64,000 bases of DNA from NCBI GenBank assembly GCA_020723405.1, contig DYIY01000008.1, positions 1 to 64,000 on the forward strand, in the 5' to 3' direction. The position numbers and the translations under genes were made by a program. The number at the start of each line of letters is the position of its first letter. Within the stretch, counting starts at the first letter, position 1. The stretch is from Thiobacillus denitrificans. GTDB taxonomy: Bacteria; Pseudomonadota; Gammaproteobacteria; Burkholderiales; Thiobacillaceae. Under the pieces are notes generated by a model, which had not been told where the DNA came from, ran no database searches, and was given only the letters and a program-made list of their open reading frames with translations. Shown in pieces: positions 18,807-26,818 of the stretch.

Positions 18807-19310
18807 TCACTCCAGGATCAACTGCTCGATGATCTCCACCACTTCCGGTTCGTCCCATTCCAGGGTGCCGTTCAGGCTGTAGCGAACCCGCCCGGCCTTG
18901 TCCACCAGGAAGCTGGTGGGATAGACGAAGGCTTTCCAGGCCCGGGCAAGGTGGCCTTCCTGGTCCAGGGCGACGGGGAAGCCCAGGGGCATTTCCTCCA
19001 GGTAACGTTCCACCAGGTCCGCCTCCTCCTTCACGTTGACGGCCACGATGGCGAAGGGCCGGCCGGTGGACATCTTGTCCAGCCGGTCCATGGATGGCAT
19101 TTCCTTGCGGCAGGGCGGGCACCAGGTGGCCCAGAAGTTCACCAGCACCACCTTGCCCCGCAGTACGGCCATGTCCAGAGGGTTGCCGCTGAGGAGGTTG
19201 AAAGGCTGCTCCGGAGCGGCCCGGGGAGTGACGGGCTTGAGGCTGGCCGAGTGGACGGGGAAACTCGCCAGAAGGGACAACAGGACCAACCGGATCAAGC
19301 GAATGGGCAT
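18807..19310 (-). CDS. TlpA-family thioredoxin-like protein (copy 1)
   Basis: 167 residues with a signal peptide (LIRLVLLSLLASFPVHS). The active site WATWCPPCRKEMPSM is near residue 60, and the cis-proline region FVYPTSFLVDKAGRVRY is intact. This is a periplasmic thiol-disulfide reductase of the TlpA/ResA type, used in cytochrome c maturation or rescue of oxidised cysteines. AGGAG precedes the start. It is a paralogue of the next gene upstream (19410-19937): the core around WCPPCRKEMPSM is nearly identical. The many c-type cytochromes in this window fit a role in heme attachment, but that link is inferred. Confidence 0.88.
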   Translation of the reverse strand: MPIRLIRLVLLSLLASFPVHSASLKPVTPRAAPEQPFNLLSGNPLDMAVLRGKVVLVNFWATWCPPCRKEMPSMDRLDKMSTGRPFAIVAVNVKEEADLVERYLEEMPLGFPVALDQEGHLARAWKAFVYPTSFLVDKAGRVRYSLNGTLEWDEPEVVEIIEQLILE

Positions 19311-19409
19311 GGGGGCTCCTTCACCAGGGTTGCCGGCCTTGCGGGCGGCACGGATGGAGTGTCCCCGCTGCCGGTTGCCACGCGCAATGGTGAATTCAAT
19401 CCAGCCCTG

Positions 19410-19937
19410 TCAATCGACTTCGGCCAACAGGGCTTCAAGGCGCGCCACCACCTCCGGCGCGTCCCATTCCACCGAGCCGAACAGGCCCATGCGGATGTTG
19501 CCCTTGCGGTCCAGCACGTAGCTGGTGGGAAAGGCGAAGACCTGCCAGGCCTTGAGCTGCTGCCCTTCGCTGTCCATGACGATGGGGAAATTGACCGGCA
19601 CCTTGGCGAGAAACCCCCGGATCTCCTCCGGACTCTCGCCTACGTTGACCCCCAGGATGGCGAAGGGTTTGCCGGCCAGTTTGTCGGCCAGGCGGGCCAT
19701 GGAAGGCATTTCCTTGCGGCAGGGCGGGCACCAGACGGCCCAGAAGTTGACCAGTACCACCTTGCCCCGCAACTGCTCCAGGCCCAGGGCGCCGCCCCCC
19801 AGGGCGGGCAGGCTGAGGGCCGGCGCGGGCCGGGGGGGCAGGTTCTTGAGTTCGGCCGCGGCCAGGTGGCCGGCCGGCAGGGCGCCACTCAGGGCAACGA
19901 ATAGGGCGAGACTGCGGACGGCGCGGCCGATCTTCAT
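19410..19937 (-). CDS. TlpA-family thioredoxin-like protein (copy 2)
   Basis: 175 residues from ATG 19937, chosen because it starts the signal peptide (SLALFVALSGALPAGHLAAA) and overlaps the upstream stop by 4 bases. The active site WAVWCPPCRKEMPSM and the cis-proline motif FAFPTSYVLDRKGNIRMG are present. The close match to the neighbouring TlpA points to tandem duplication. The only visible active-site difference is one residue ahead of the CPPC pair, so both should be redox active in the periplasm. Confidence 0.87.
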   Translation of the reverse strand: MKIGRAVRSLALFVALSGALPAGHLAAAELKNLPPRPAPALSLPALGGGALGLEQLRGKVVLVNFWAVWCPPCRKEMPSMARLADKLAGKPFAILGVNVGESPEEIRGFLAKVPVNFPIVMDSEGQQLKAWQVFAFPTSYVLDRKGNIRMGLFGSVEWDAPEVVARLEALLAEVD

Positions 19938-20701
19938 GGCTTGAATTTCTCCAGCAGGGGTTGCATGCCGTCCAGGACGATCTGGCCCAGGCGCTGGCCG
20001 GCGGCGACCTCCTGCTCGGTGATGTCGGAACGGCGATAGAAACCATCCCGCAGCCCCGGCAGCACGTCCAGCCAGACCCGGCTGCCGGCGGCTTCCAGGA
20101 AGCCCTTGAGCCGTTCCCGCCACCAGTAGCCGGCGGAGGACTTGGGTTGCAGGATGACCAGATCCATACGGGCCTCGTTCACCACCGGGTCGTATTCCGG
20201 TTCTTCACCCGGGGCCAGTTCCTGGTAGAGCAAGGGATAAAGCAGCAGGGCGCCCTGCACCGCCTCGTCGCCGGTCTTGCCGAAGCGTTGCCGCCAACTG
20301 TTCACCGCCCGCAGGGCCAGGCTCGCCGCCCGGCCGGTGCTGACCAGCAGGATGCGCCGCTCGGGGTGCTGCCGATGCAGGGCTTGCAGCCAGTCGGCCA
20401 GGTCCCCGTCGGGCACCTGGTTCCAGGAACTGGGCAGCAGGGGCAGGAAATAGGGCGCGAAGAAATCCGTCAGCCAGGTTTCCACCCCCCGGGCCGCCAG
20501 ATCGGCAGCCGCCTTGTGCTCTTCCTCGATGCGCCCGTACTGGCCGGTGAGCCACACCGCCAGCACTTTGCCCTCCGCCGGATAGCGCTGGCTCACCACC
20601 TCGGCCCCGGAAGGCAGGCGGATGGCCACATCCACCGCAGCCCGGGCCGGCAGAACCAGAACGAGCAGCAGCAGGATGAGGAAGACTCGGATGGACGGCA
20701 C
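19934..20701 (-). CDS. Exported protein with alpha/beta-hydrolase-like features, function unknown
   Basis: About 255 residues if translation starts at GTG 20701, which puts a signal peptide first (VPSIRVFLILLLLVLVLPARAA). Start placement is uncertain because no good ribosome binding site is visible. Following are a strand-loop AVWLTGQYGRIEE, a possible elbow ILLVSTGRAASLALRAV, and DLVILQPKSSAGYWW. These suggest an alpha/beta-hydrolase fold, but the usual GxSxG serine elbow is not clear, so catalysis is doubtful. It overlaps the TlpA gene at 19410 by 4 bases and heads this small periplasmic redox cluster. Confidence 0.6.
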   Translation of the reverse strand: MPSIRVFLILLLLVLVLPARAAVDVAIRLPSGAEVVSQRYPAEGKVLAVWLTGQYGRIEEEHKAAADLAARGVETWLTDFFAPYFLPLLPSSWNQVPDGDLADWLQALHRQHPERRILLVSTGRAASLALRAVNSWRQRFGKTGDEAVQGALLLYPLLYQELAPGEEPEYDPVVNEARMDLVILQPKSSAGYWWRERLKGFLEAAGSRVWLDVLPGLRDGFYRRSDITEQEVAAGQRLGQIVLDGMQPLLEKFKP

Positions 20702-20867
20702 GGGCGGGCGGGCGGGATGACGATGCGATGAGCCGCGTAATCTAACCGATCCCGGCCCCGCCGGCATCGCATCCCGCTCCCCGGCCCTCCCTGAGGGGAA
20801 GGGCACCTGTGCCAACCGCGAATCCACCAGGGCATGCGAAAATCCCCGGCGCCGCGAGCCTTTTTCC

Positions 20868-22535
20868 ATGTCCACCCTGATTCCCGCCACTCTTCCTCCA
20901 CCCCCGCCCCGGGCCGGGGAGCGGGAGTTCGTGCGTGCCCTGGAAGAGGGTCTGGACGACGAGTACCGGATCTGGCGGGACGTACCCATTCCTGGGTCGG
21001 AGCAGCAGGTGGACTACCTGCTGCTCCATCCGCGCCGGGGTCTGCTCTGCCTGACGCTGCGCGATTGGGGGCCGGAGCGTTTCCAGGCCAGTCTGCCGGG
21101 TCTGGAGAGCCAGGCCCGGCCGCCCCTGGAGGAAGCCCTGGCCCGGGCCCAGGCTTTGGTGGCCGTGCTGGAGTCGGATCCCCATCTGATCTTTTCCAGC
21201 GGCCGGATGTCGGGCCGGCTGCGCTTCTCCTGGTCCTGGGGCGTGCTGTTGAGCCAGATCCGGCGGGAGCAGTTGCCCTCCGGCGGTCCGGATGGGGATC
21301 TTGAGGCGCGGCGGGTGATCTGCCAGGACGAGCTGGGCCGGGAGGGTGCCATGGCCCTGGCGGATCGCTTGGGGACCCTGTTTCCCACCCCGCCCTTTGG
21401 CCAGATATCCCCGACCCAACTGGACAGAATCCGCCTACGGCTGTTCCCCGGTCTGGCCCTGTCCGGGGAGGCGTCCGCCCCTATCCGGGTGCTGGACGTG
21501 GACCAGGAGCGGGCATTCCGCCACCCGGAGGGACACCAGGTCATCCTGGGGGAATCCGGCACCGGCAAGACCACCCTGCTGCTGCACGCGGCGGCTCGGC
21601 TTGCCGGCCGTTCGCCGGGGGAGTTGCCCGCCCGGGCCCCCGCCAAGCCGGTGCTGTTCCTTTGCCTGAACCGGGCCCTGGCCCGGCACCTGGACCATCA
21701 GTTGCACCGCTTGGGCGTCGCGGACCGGGTGCACATCGGCACCTTTCCCGCCTGGTGCCACCGCCTGCTCACCCAGCATCATCTCGGCCTGCCCGGCGGT
21801 GAAGGCGCGGACCCGGGCTATGCCGATGCCCTGGCGGAACGGGTGGCCCGGGGCCTGGAGAAACAACGCATCGCGCCGGCCCAGTATGCCGCGCTGCTGA
21901 TCGACGAGGGCCACGGCTTTCCCGAAGCCTGGCTGGCCCTGGCCCTGGGTTTCCTGGACCCCTTGAGCGACGTGCTGGCCCTGGCCGCCGATACGGGGCA
22001 GTTGCCCGGGGGGGAACAGGCGGCCCTGGCCACCTTTCAGGGGGCCGGCATCCGCTGCCGTAACCGGGTCTTCCGCCTGACGGAAAACCATCGCAGCCAC
22101 CCGGACATCCTGGACTTCGCTTTGGGCCGCGCCCCCCGGCCCCCGGGACCGGCCGTGGAACTGGCCCGCCACGCCTCGTTGAAGGAGGAGGCCGCCTGGC
22201 TGGCCGGCCGCCTTCTGGAAGCCCATCAGGCGGGCATGCCCTGGCGGCACATGGGGGCCCTCTACGGGGATTGGGAACGCGAGGGCAAGCTCATCAACGG
22301 AGTGTTCCGCCAGGCCGGCATTCCCATGACCTGGCAGGACGGCATCCGCTTCAACGACCGGCAGGACACGGTGAAGCTCCTCTCCATGAACGGTGCCCAA
22401 GGCTTGGAGTTCCCCCTGCTGGCCCTGGCCGGTTTTCCTGCCAACCCCGTCGGCACCCCTGAATCCGGCCTGTGGCGGATGGCCATGCTGCGGGCCCGGG
22501 ACCGGCTCTTGCTGAGTGGTACGATCGTCCCCTGA
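20868..22535 (+). CDS. NERD-domain superfamily I helicase-like protein
   Basis: 555 residues. Residues about 15-110 fit the nuclease-related NERD domain (VDYLLLHPRRGLLCLTLRDW). A UvrD-like ATPase follows: Walker A GESGTGKTT at 228-236, a B motif ALLIDEGHGFPEAW, then LTENHRSHPDI, VKLLSMNGAQGLEF and a shortened C-terminal motif (LRARDRLLLSG). At 555 residues it is compact for a UvrD-type helicase; the 2B-like insertions are short. Such proteins are seen among DNA-repair and defence genes, but no defence partner lies nearby. It is divergent from the exported protein to the left. Confidence 0.8.
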   Translation: MSTLIPATLPPPPPRAGEREFVRALEEGLDDEYRIWRDVPIPGSEQQVDYLLLHPRRGLLCLTLRDWGPERFQASLPGLESQARPPLEEALARAQALVAVLESDPHLIFSSGRMSGRLRFSWSWGVLLSQIRREQLPSGGPDGDLEARRVICQDELGREGAMALADRLGTLFPTPPFGQISPTQLDRIRLRLFPGLALSGEASAPIRVLDVDQERAFRHPEGHQVILGESGTGKTTLLLHAAARLAGRSPGELPARAPAKPVLFLCLNRALARHLDHQLHRLGVADRVHIGTFPAWCHRLLTQHHLGLPGGEGADPGYADALAERVARGLEKQRIAPAQYAALLIDEGHGFPEAWLALALGFLDPLSDVLALAADTGQLPGGEQAALATFQGAGIRCRNRVFRLTENHRSHPDILDFALGRAPRPPGPAVELARHASLKEEAAWLAGRLLEAHQAGMPWRHMGALYGDWEREGKLINGVFRQAGIPMTWQDGIRFNDRQDTVKLLSMNGAQGLEFPLLALAGFPANPVGTPESGLWRMAMLRARDRLLLSGTIVP

Positions 22536-22653
22536 TTTCCGGTTTAACTTATTGATATTCCAAGCTATGCTGGAACTGCAACGATTATGGAGCAGCGCTG
22601 TGCCTGGCCGCAGGTAGTGCCCAGGCGGAGGGCGCTCGAACAGGAGACCAACC

Positions 22654-23001
22654 ATGGAAATCAACACCGTCGCCACCCGCAGCAGCGCCATCCAGGCCTA
22701 TTCCGTGCAACAGCAGCAGCCCCGCCGCCAGACGGAGGAAGTCGAGGAAACCGCCCGCCAGGATCCCCAGGAAGTCCAGCCGGCCAATCCGGCCGTGGAT
22801 CAGGTCACCCTGAGCCGGGAATCCCGCAATCTGGCCGTGCAACAGGTGGACCAGTCCCAGCGCCAGGACGAAACCCAGCGCAGCGGCGAGGCCCGGGCCC
22901 AGGATCGGGAACGGGAAGATCAGGCCCGCCTGCGCGCCGCCAACACCCCCCGCTCCATCACCCAGGCCCTGCAAAACTACCAGCAGGCCTCATTGGTGTG
23001 A
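22654..23001 (+). CDS. Small Gln/Arg/Glu-rich protein, possibly flagellar-type
   Basis: 115 residues, no membrane span, rich in Q, R and E and probably disordered or coiled. It contains VDQVTLSRESRNLA, a pattern often seen in short flagellum-associated proteins of this phylum. CAGGAGACCAACC is a good ribosome binding site before ATG 22654. The N-terminus (MEINTVATRSS) resembles that of the next gene (MEIGSLNSASY), which has a FlaG-like end, so the two may work together. Function not established. Confidence 0.65.
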   Translation: MEINTVATRSSAIQAYSVQQQQPRRQTEEVEETARQDPQEVQPANPAVDQVTLSRESRNLAVQQVDQSQRQDETQRSGEARAQDREREDQARLRAANTPRSITQALQNYQQASLV

Positions 23002-23025
23002 GAACGCAGCCCCCTTTGAAACACC

Positions 23026-23397
23026 ATGGAAATCGGCAGCCTCAACTCCGCCAGCTACGCCCCCCTGAAGGCGGCTGAGCCCCGTGCGGCGGCCGACCGG
23101 CCCCGGGCCGAGGATGCCCTTCAGGCCCGCCAGGCCCGGCGGGACGCCCTGGCGGCGGCGAATCGGGAAGAAACCCGGAATGCCCGGGAAGCCGATGAGG
23201 TCCAGTCCCGTCCGGCTGCCCAGCCCGTGGAAGCGCCCAGTGGCGGCGACATCCTCTTCGAGGACGATCAGGGCACCCGGGTCATGAAGGTGCTGGACAG
23301 CAAGGACGTGCTCATCTATCAGGTTCCCCCCAAAGGGGAATTGACCCTCATCCGGGCCGCCGAAGCGGAAGCCCAGCGGGCCCTGGCCCAGGCCTGA
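23026..23397 (+). CDS. FlaG-like small protein
   Basis: 123 residues. The charged N-terminal two thirds (ALQARQARRDALAAANREE) look disordered or helical. The C-terminal part, RVMKVLDSKDVLIYQVPPKG, matches the FlaG pattern (fVKVID..tgeVIRQIP..), a domain associated with flagellin and filament length control. The gene starts 24 bases after the preceding small gene ends. No other flagellar gene is in the window, so this is an isolated pair. Confidence 0.65.
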   Translation: MEIGSLNSASYAPLKAAEPRAAADRPRAEDALQARQARRDALAAANREETRNAREADEVQSRPAAQPVEAPSGGDILFEDDQGTRVMKVLDSKDVLIYQVPPKGELTLIRAAEAEAQRALAQA

Positions 23398-23446
23398 GGC
23401 CGAATTTACCAGGCGGCGGAACGGGCCCCGCCCCTACAATGGCGGC

Positions 23447-24448
23447 ATGACCGCCGCCCCCACCAGCCCCGCCTCTCCCCCCTACGCCCGGCTCACGCCG
23501 GACACCGTGCTGGCCGCCCTGGACAGTGTGGGGCGCCTGACCGACGGCCGCCTGCTGGCGCTCAACAGTTACGAGAACCGGGTTTACCAGGTGGGCCAGG
23601 AAGAGGGCCCGCCCCTGGTGGCCAAGTTCTACCGGCCCGGCCGCTGGTCCGACGCCGCCATCCTGGAGGAACACGCCTTCACCCGGGAATTGGCCGAGGC
23701 GGAAATCCCCGTGGTGGCGCCCCTGGCCATGGACGGCACCACCCTGCCCCGATTCGAGGGCTACCGCTTCGCCCTTTACCCCCGCCGGGGCGGGCGCATG
23801 CCCGAATTCGACCGCACCGATACCCTGGAGTGGATGGGCCGCTTCATCGGCCGCATCCACGCCCTGGGAGCCCGGGCGCCCTACCGCCACCGCCCGAAGC
23901 TGGACGTGCAAAGCTTCGGCGTGGAATCCCGGGAGTTCCTGCTCAAGGGCCGCTGGCTGCCCGCCGACCTGCTCCCCGCCTGGAAGAGCGTGGTGGGCCA
24001 GGCCCTGGAACTGGCCCAGCACTGCTTCGCCCGGGCCGGCGACTACGCCACGCTGCGCCTCCATGGCGACTGCCACGCCGGCAACGTGCTGTGGACGGAC
24101 GAAGGGCCCCATTTCGTGGACTTCGACGACAGCCGCATGGGCCCGGCGGTGCAAGACCTGTGGATGCTGCTGTCCGGCGACCGGGAAAGCCAGGTCCGGC
24201 AACTGGCCGACGTGCTGGCCGGTTACGAGGACTTCCGCGAATTCGATCCCCGGGAACTGCATCTGGTGGAAGCCCTGCGCACCCTGCGCCTCATCCACCA
24301 CAGCGCCTGGCTGGCCCGCCGCTGGGACGACCCGGCCTTCCCCGCCGCCTTCCCCTGGTTCAACACCCAGCACTACTGGCAGGAGCGGATTCTGGAACTG
24401 CGGGAACAGATCGCCCTGATGCAGGAGGAACCCCTGTGGCCGAGTTGA
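23447..24448 (+). CDS. srkA: Stress response kinase A (RdoA/YihE type)
   Basis: 333 residues, the usual length for SrkA. An aminoglycoside-phosphotransferase-like kinase fold: ALNSYENRVYQVG and LVAKFYRPGRW in the N-lobe, catalytic loop LHGDCHAGNVLW and metal-binding HFVDFDDSRMGP. It is a serine/threonine protein kinase that counters stress-induced cell death in enterobacteria. It is often near dsbA; no dsbA is here. The gene is followed by a 330-base gap filled with palindromic repeats. Confidence 0.92.
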   Translation: MTAAPTSPASPPYARLTPDTVLAALDSVGRLTDGRLLALNSYENRVYQVGQEEGPPLVAKFYRPGRWSDAAILEEHAFTRELAEAEIPVVAPLAMDGTTLPRFEGYRFALYPRRGGRMPEFDRTDTLEWMGRFIGRIHALGARAPYRHRPKLDVQSFGVESREFLLKGRWLPADLLPAWKSVVGQALELAQHCFARAGDYATLRLHGDCHAGNVLWTDEGPHFVDFDDSRMGPAVQDLWMLLSGDRESQVRQLADVLAGYEDFREFDPRELHLVEALRTLRLIHHSAWLARRWDDPAFPAAFPWFNTQHYWQERILELREQIALMQEEPLWPS

Positions 24449-24498
24449 GGAGTGGACCGGAAGGACTTGCCCCGCCAAGACCTTCCGCAACCGACGCT

Positions 24499-24536
24499 AA
24501 ATCCCCCTCACCCCCCCTTTACAAAAGGGGGAAGAA
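24499..24536. repeat. C/G-rich palindromic repeat, single unit
   Basis: AAATCCCCCTC arm followed by a C-run/TTTACAAAAG/G-run stem-loop, about 38 bases, just downstream of srkA. Same family as the unit at 14276-14313. Confidence 0.8.
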
Positions 24537-24610
24537 ACCCCGTGGCCAGGCCAACCGCCAGGCACCGATCGCCGCAATCTTGCCCACCTCCGCCCACTCT
24601 CCCGCCACCG

Positions 24611-24717
24611 ATTCCCCCCCTTTTCCAAAGGGGGGCCAGGGGGGATTCAGCGACGGCGACATCCCCGCCGTCCGCTGCGGATCCCCCTCTGTCCCCATAT
24701 GCACAAGGGGGAAGAAC
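24611..24717. repeat. Paired C/G-rich palindromic repeat, copy 2
   Basis: Left unit about 24611-24650 ends in CCAGGGGGGATTC; right unit about 24680-24717 is inverted and degenerate, with CATATGCACAAG in its loop. The pair is about 107 bases long, with a 30-base unrelated spacer, as in the other paired copies. Confidence 0.8.
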
Positions 24718-24781
24718 CCCACCCCCCATCGCAACGATTTCCTCCAAGAAAAGCCCCCTGTTGTCCTGACGGAGCCCCCTC

Positions 24782-26566
24782 ATGTGCGGCATAGCCGGTG
24801 AATTCCGTTTTGACGGCGCCCCTGCCGATCCCGCCACCCTCCAGGCCATGGTGGATCGCCTGGCCCGCCGGGGCCCGGACGGGGAAGGCCTGCATCGGGA
24901 CGGCCCGGTGGCCCTGGGCCATCGCCGGCTGGCCATCATCGATCTCACCGAGCGCTCCCGGCAACCCATGGTGGACGCCGCCAGCGGCCTGGCCCTGGTG
25001 TTCAACGGCACCATCTACAACTACCCCCAGTTGCGGGCGGAACTCATCAGCCGGGGCCACGCGTTCCAGTCCGACGGCGACACCGAGGTCATCCTGCGGG
25101 CCTATGCGGAATGGGGTGAGGCCAGCGTGGCCCGGCTCCATGGCGCCTTCGCCTTCGCCCTGTGGGACCCCCGTACCCGCCGTCTGCTGCTGGCCCGGGA
25201 CCGGCTGGGCATCAAGCCCCTCTACTTCAGCCAGGACGGCCACAGGCTGCGCTTCGCATCCTCCGTCCAGGCCCTGCTGGCGGGGGGCGGGCTGGACACC
25301 CGCATCGACCCGGTGGCCCTGCACCACCATTTCACCCTCCACGCCGTGGTGCCCGCCCCCCGCACCCTGCTCCAGGGTGCCCGCAAGCTGGCGCCGGGCC
25401 ACACCCTGGTGGTGGAGGCCGACGGCCGCACCACTCTGAGCCGCTACTGGCAACTGGAAGCCCGCCGCCCGGCCACGCCGAAGAGCGAGGGCGAGTGGCA
25501 GGAGGCCATCCATGCCGCCCTGCGGGAGGCGGTGAAGAAGCGGCTGCTCATTGCCGACGTGAAGGTGGGGGTGCTGCTCTCCGGGGGCCTGGATTCCAGC
25601 CTGCTGGTGGCCCTGCTGGCCGAGCAGGGGGTCCGGGATCTGATGACCTTCTCGGTGGGCTTCGAGGACCAGCCCGAGGAACGGGGCCACGAGTTCGAGT
25701 ATTCCGACGCGGTGGCCCAGCGTTACGCCACCCGCCACCACCAGTTCCATATCCCCAACGACCAGGTGCTGCGCCGCCTGCCGGAGGCGGTGGACGCCAT
25801 GGCCGAGCCCATGGTGGGCCAGGATGCGGTGGCCTTCTACCTGCTGTCGGAGCAGGTCTCCAGGACGGTGAAGGTGGTGCAGAGCGGCCAGGGGGCCGAC
25901 GAGGTGTTCGGCGGCTACTACTGGTATCCGCGCATGTCCGCCGAGACGGAGGGCAGCGCCGTGGAACGCTTCCGCCGCCACTACTTCGACCGGGACCAGG
26001 AGGAGTTCCTGGCCATGGTGGCCCCGGCCTTCCACGGGTCGGACCACTCGGCCGACTACGTGGCCGGCCGTCTGGGCGAGCCCGGCGCCGACGAGTTCAT
26101 CGACCAGGTGCTGCGCCTGGACGCCACCACCCTCATCACCGACGACCCGGTGAAGCGGGTGGACAACATGACCATGGCCTGGGGCCTGGAGGCCCGGGTG
26201 CCCTTCCTGGACCACGAGCTGGTGGAACTGGCCGCCAGCATGCCGCCGGCGTTGAAGCTTGCGTCCGGCGGCAAGCACATCCTCAAGGCCATCAGCCGGG
26301 GCCTGCTGCCCGACCCGGTGATCGACCGGAAGAAGGGCTACTTCCCCATGCCCGCCCTGAAGTACGTGCGCGGCGAGTTCCTGGATTTCATGCGCGGCAT
26401 CCTGGATTCCCGGGCCTGCCGGGAGCGGGGTTTGTATCAGCGGCCCTATGTGGACAAGCTCCTGGCCGCGCCGGAAAAACACCACACCCGCATCCAGGGC
26501 AGCAAGCTCTGGCACCTGGCCTTGCTGGAGTATTGGCTGCAACGCAACGTGGACGGGCGGGTGTGA
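24782..26566 (+). CDS. N-acetylglutaminylglutamine amidotransferase (asparagine synthase family)
   Basis: 594 residues. Cys2 after the initiator (MCGIAGEFRFDG) is the glutaminase nucleophile. The N-terminal class II glutamine amidotransferase domain (RRGPDGEGLH, VFNGTIYNY) precedes the synthetase domain with the PP-loop GVLLSGGLDSSLL and SGQGADEVFGGYYW. The overall length and segments such as LHHHFTLHAVVPAPRTLL fit the NAGGN amidotransferase subgroup better than AsnB. It would amidate N-acetylglutaminylglutamine, an osmoprotectant dipeptide. The usual partner synthetase gene is not in the window; an MFS transporter follows. Palindromic repeats flank the gene on both sides. Confidence 0.82.
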   Translation: MCGIAGEFRFDGAPADPATLQAMVDRLARRGPDGEGLHRDGPVALGHRRLAIIDLTERSRQPMVDAASGLALVFNGTIYNYPQLRAELISRGHAFQSDGDTEVILRAYAEWGEASVARLHGAFAFALWDPRTRRLLLARDRLGIKPLYFSQDGHRLRFASSVQALLAGGGLDTRIDPVALHHHFTLHAVVPAPRTLLQGARKLAPGHTLVVEADGRTTLSRYWQLEARRPATPKSEGEWQEAIHAALREAVKKRLLIADVKVGVLLSGGLDSSLLVALLAEQGVRDLMTFSVGFEDQPEERGHEFEYSDAVAQRYATRHHQFHIPNDQVLRRLPEAVDAMAEPMVGQDAVAFYLLSEQVSRTVKVVQSGQGADEVFGGYYWYPRMSAETEGSAVERFRRHYFDRDQEEFLAMVAPAFHGSDHSADYVAGRLGEPGADEFIDQVLRLDATTLITDDPVKRVDNMTMAWGLEARVPFLDHELVELAASMPPALKLASGGKHILKAISRGLLPDPVIDRKKGYFPMPALKYVRGEFLDFMRGILDSRACRERGLYQRPYVDKLLAAPEKHHTRIQGSKLWHLALLEYWLQRNVDGRV

Positions 26567-26614
26567 TGGGGATGCGTCCGGGCAAGGCATCGCCCCTTCG
26601 CCACCCGCCTACCT

Positions 26615-26720
26615 GTTTCCCCCGTTTCATAGAGGGGGGCCAGGGGGGATTGGGCGACGGCAACTCTCCCGCCGCCTCCTGCAAATCCCCTTCAACCCCC
26701 CTTTGCGAAGGGGGGAAGAA
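26615..26720. repeat. Paired C/G-rich palindromic repeat, copy 3
   Basis: Left unit about 26615-26652 (stem with CCCCCGTTTCATAGAGGGGGG, diverged loop, then CCAGGGGGGATT), right inverted unit about 26683-26720 (AAATCCCC, stem with CTTTGCGAAG). It lies between the amidotransferase and the MFS transporter. Confidence 0.8.
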
Positions 26721-26749
26721 CACCCCCCGCTCACCCAACCGCCCCACCT

Positions 26750-26785
26750 GTTCCCCCTGTGGTAAGGGGAGATAGGGGGGATTTC
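26750..26785. repeat. C/G-rich palindromic repeat, single unit
   Basis: TTCCCCCTGTGGTAAGGGGAGATAGGGGGGATTT-type unit immediately upstream of the MFS transporter start at 26819. It is close enough to lie in the mRNA leader. Confidence 0.75.
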
Positions 26786-26818
26786 ACCCCCCAATTTCAC
26801 CCCCCATCCTGACCACCC

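Larger units (their letters stand above)
24449..24781. other. Repeat-filled intergenic region
   Basis: 333 bases with no gene. It is made largely of palindromic repeat units (24499-24536 and the pair 24611-24717, listed separately), and the promoter and ribosome binding site (GACGGAG) of the amidotransferase gene must lie in the remaining bases. Confidence 0.7.

Noticed and set aside
20868-22535. NERD helicase as part of a defence island
   Set aside because: No restriction, Abi or CRISPR gene nearby; neighbours are periplasmic redox and small flagellar-type genes.
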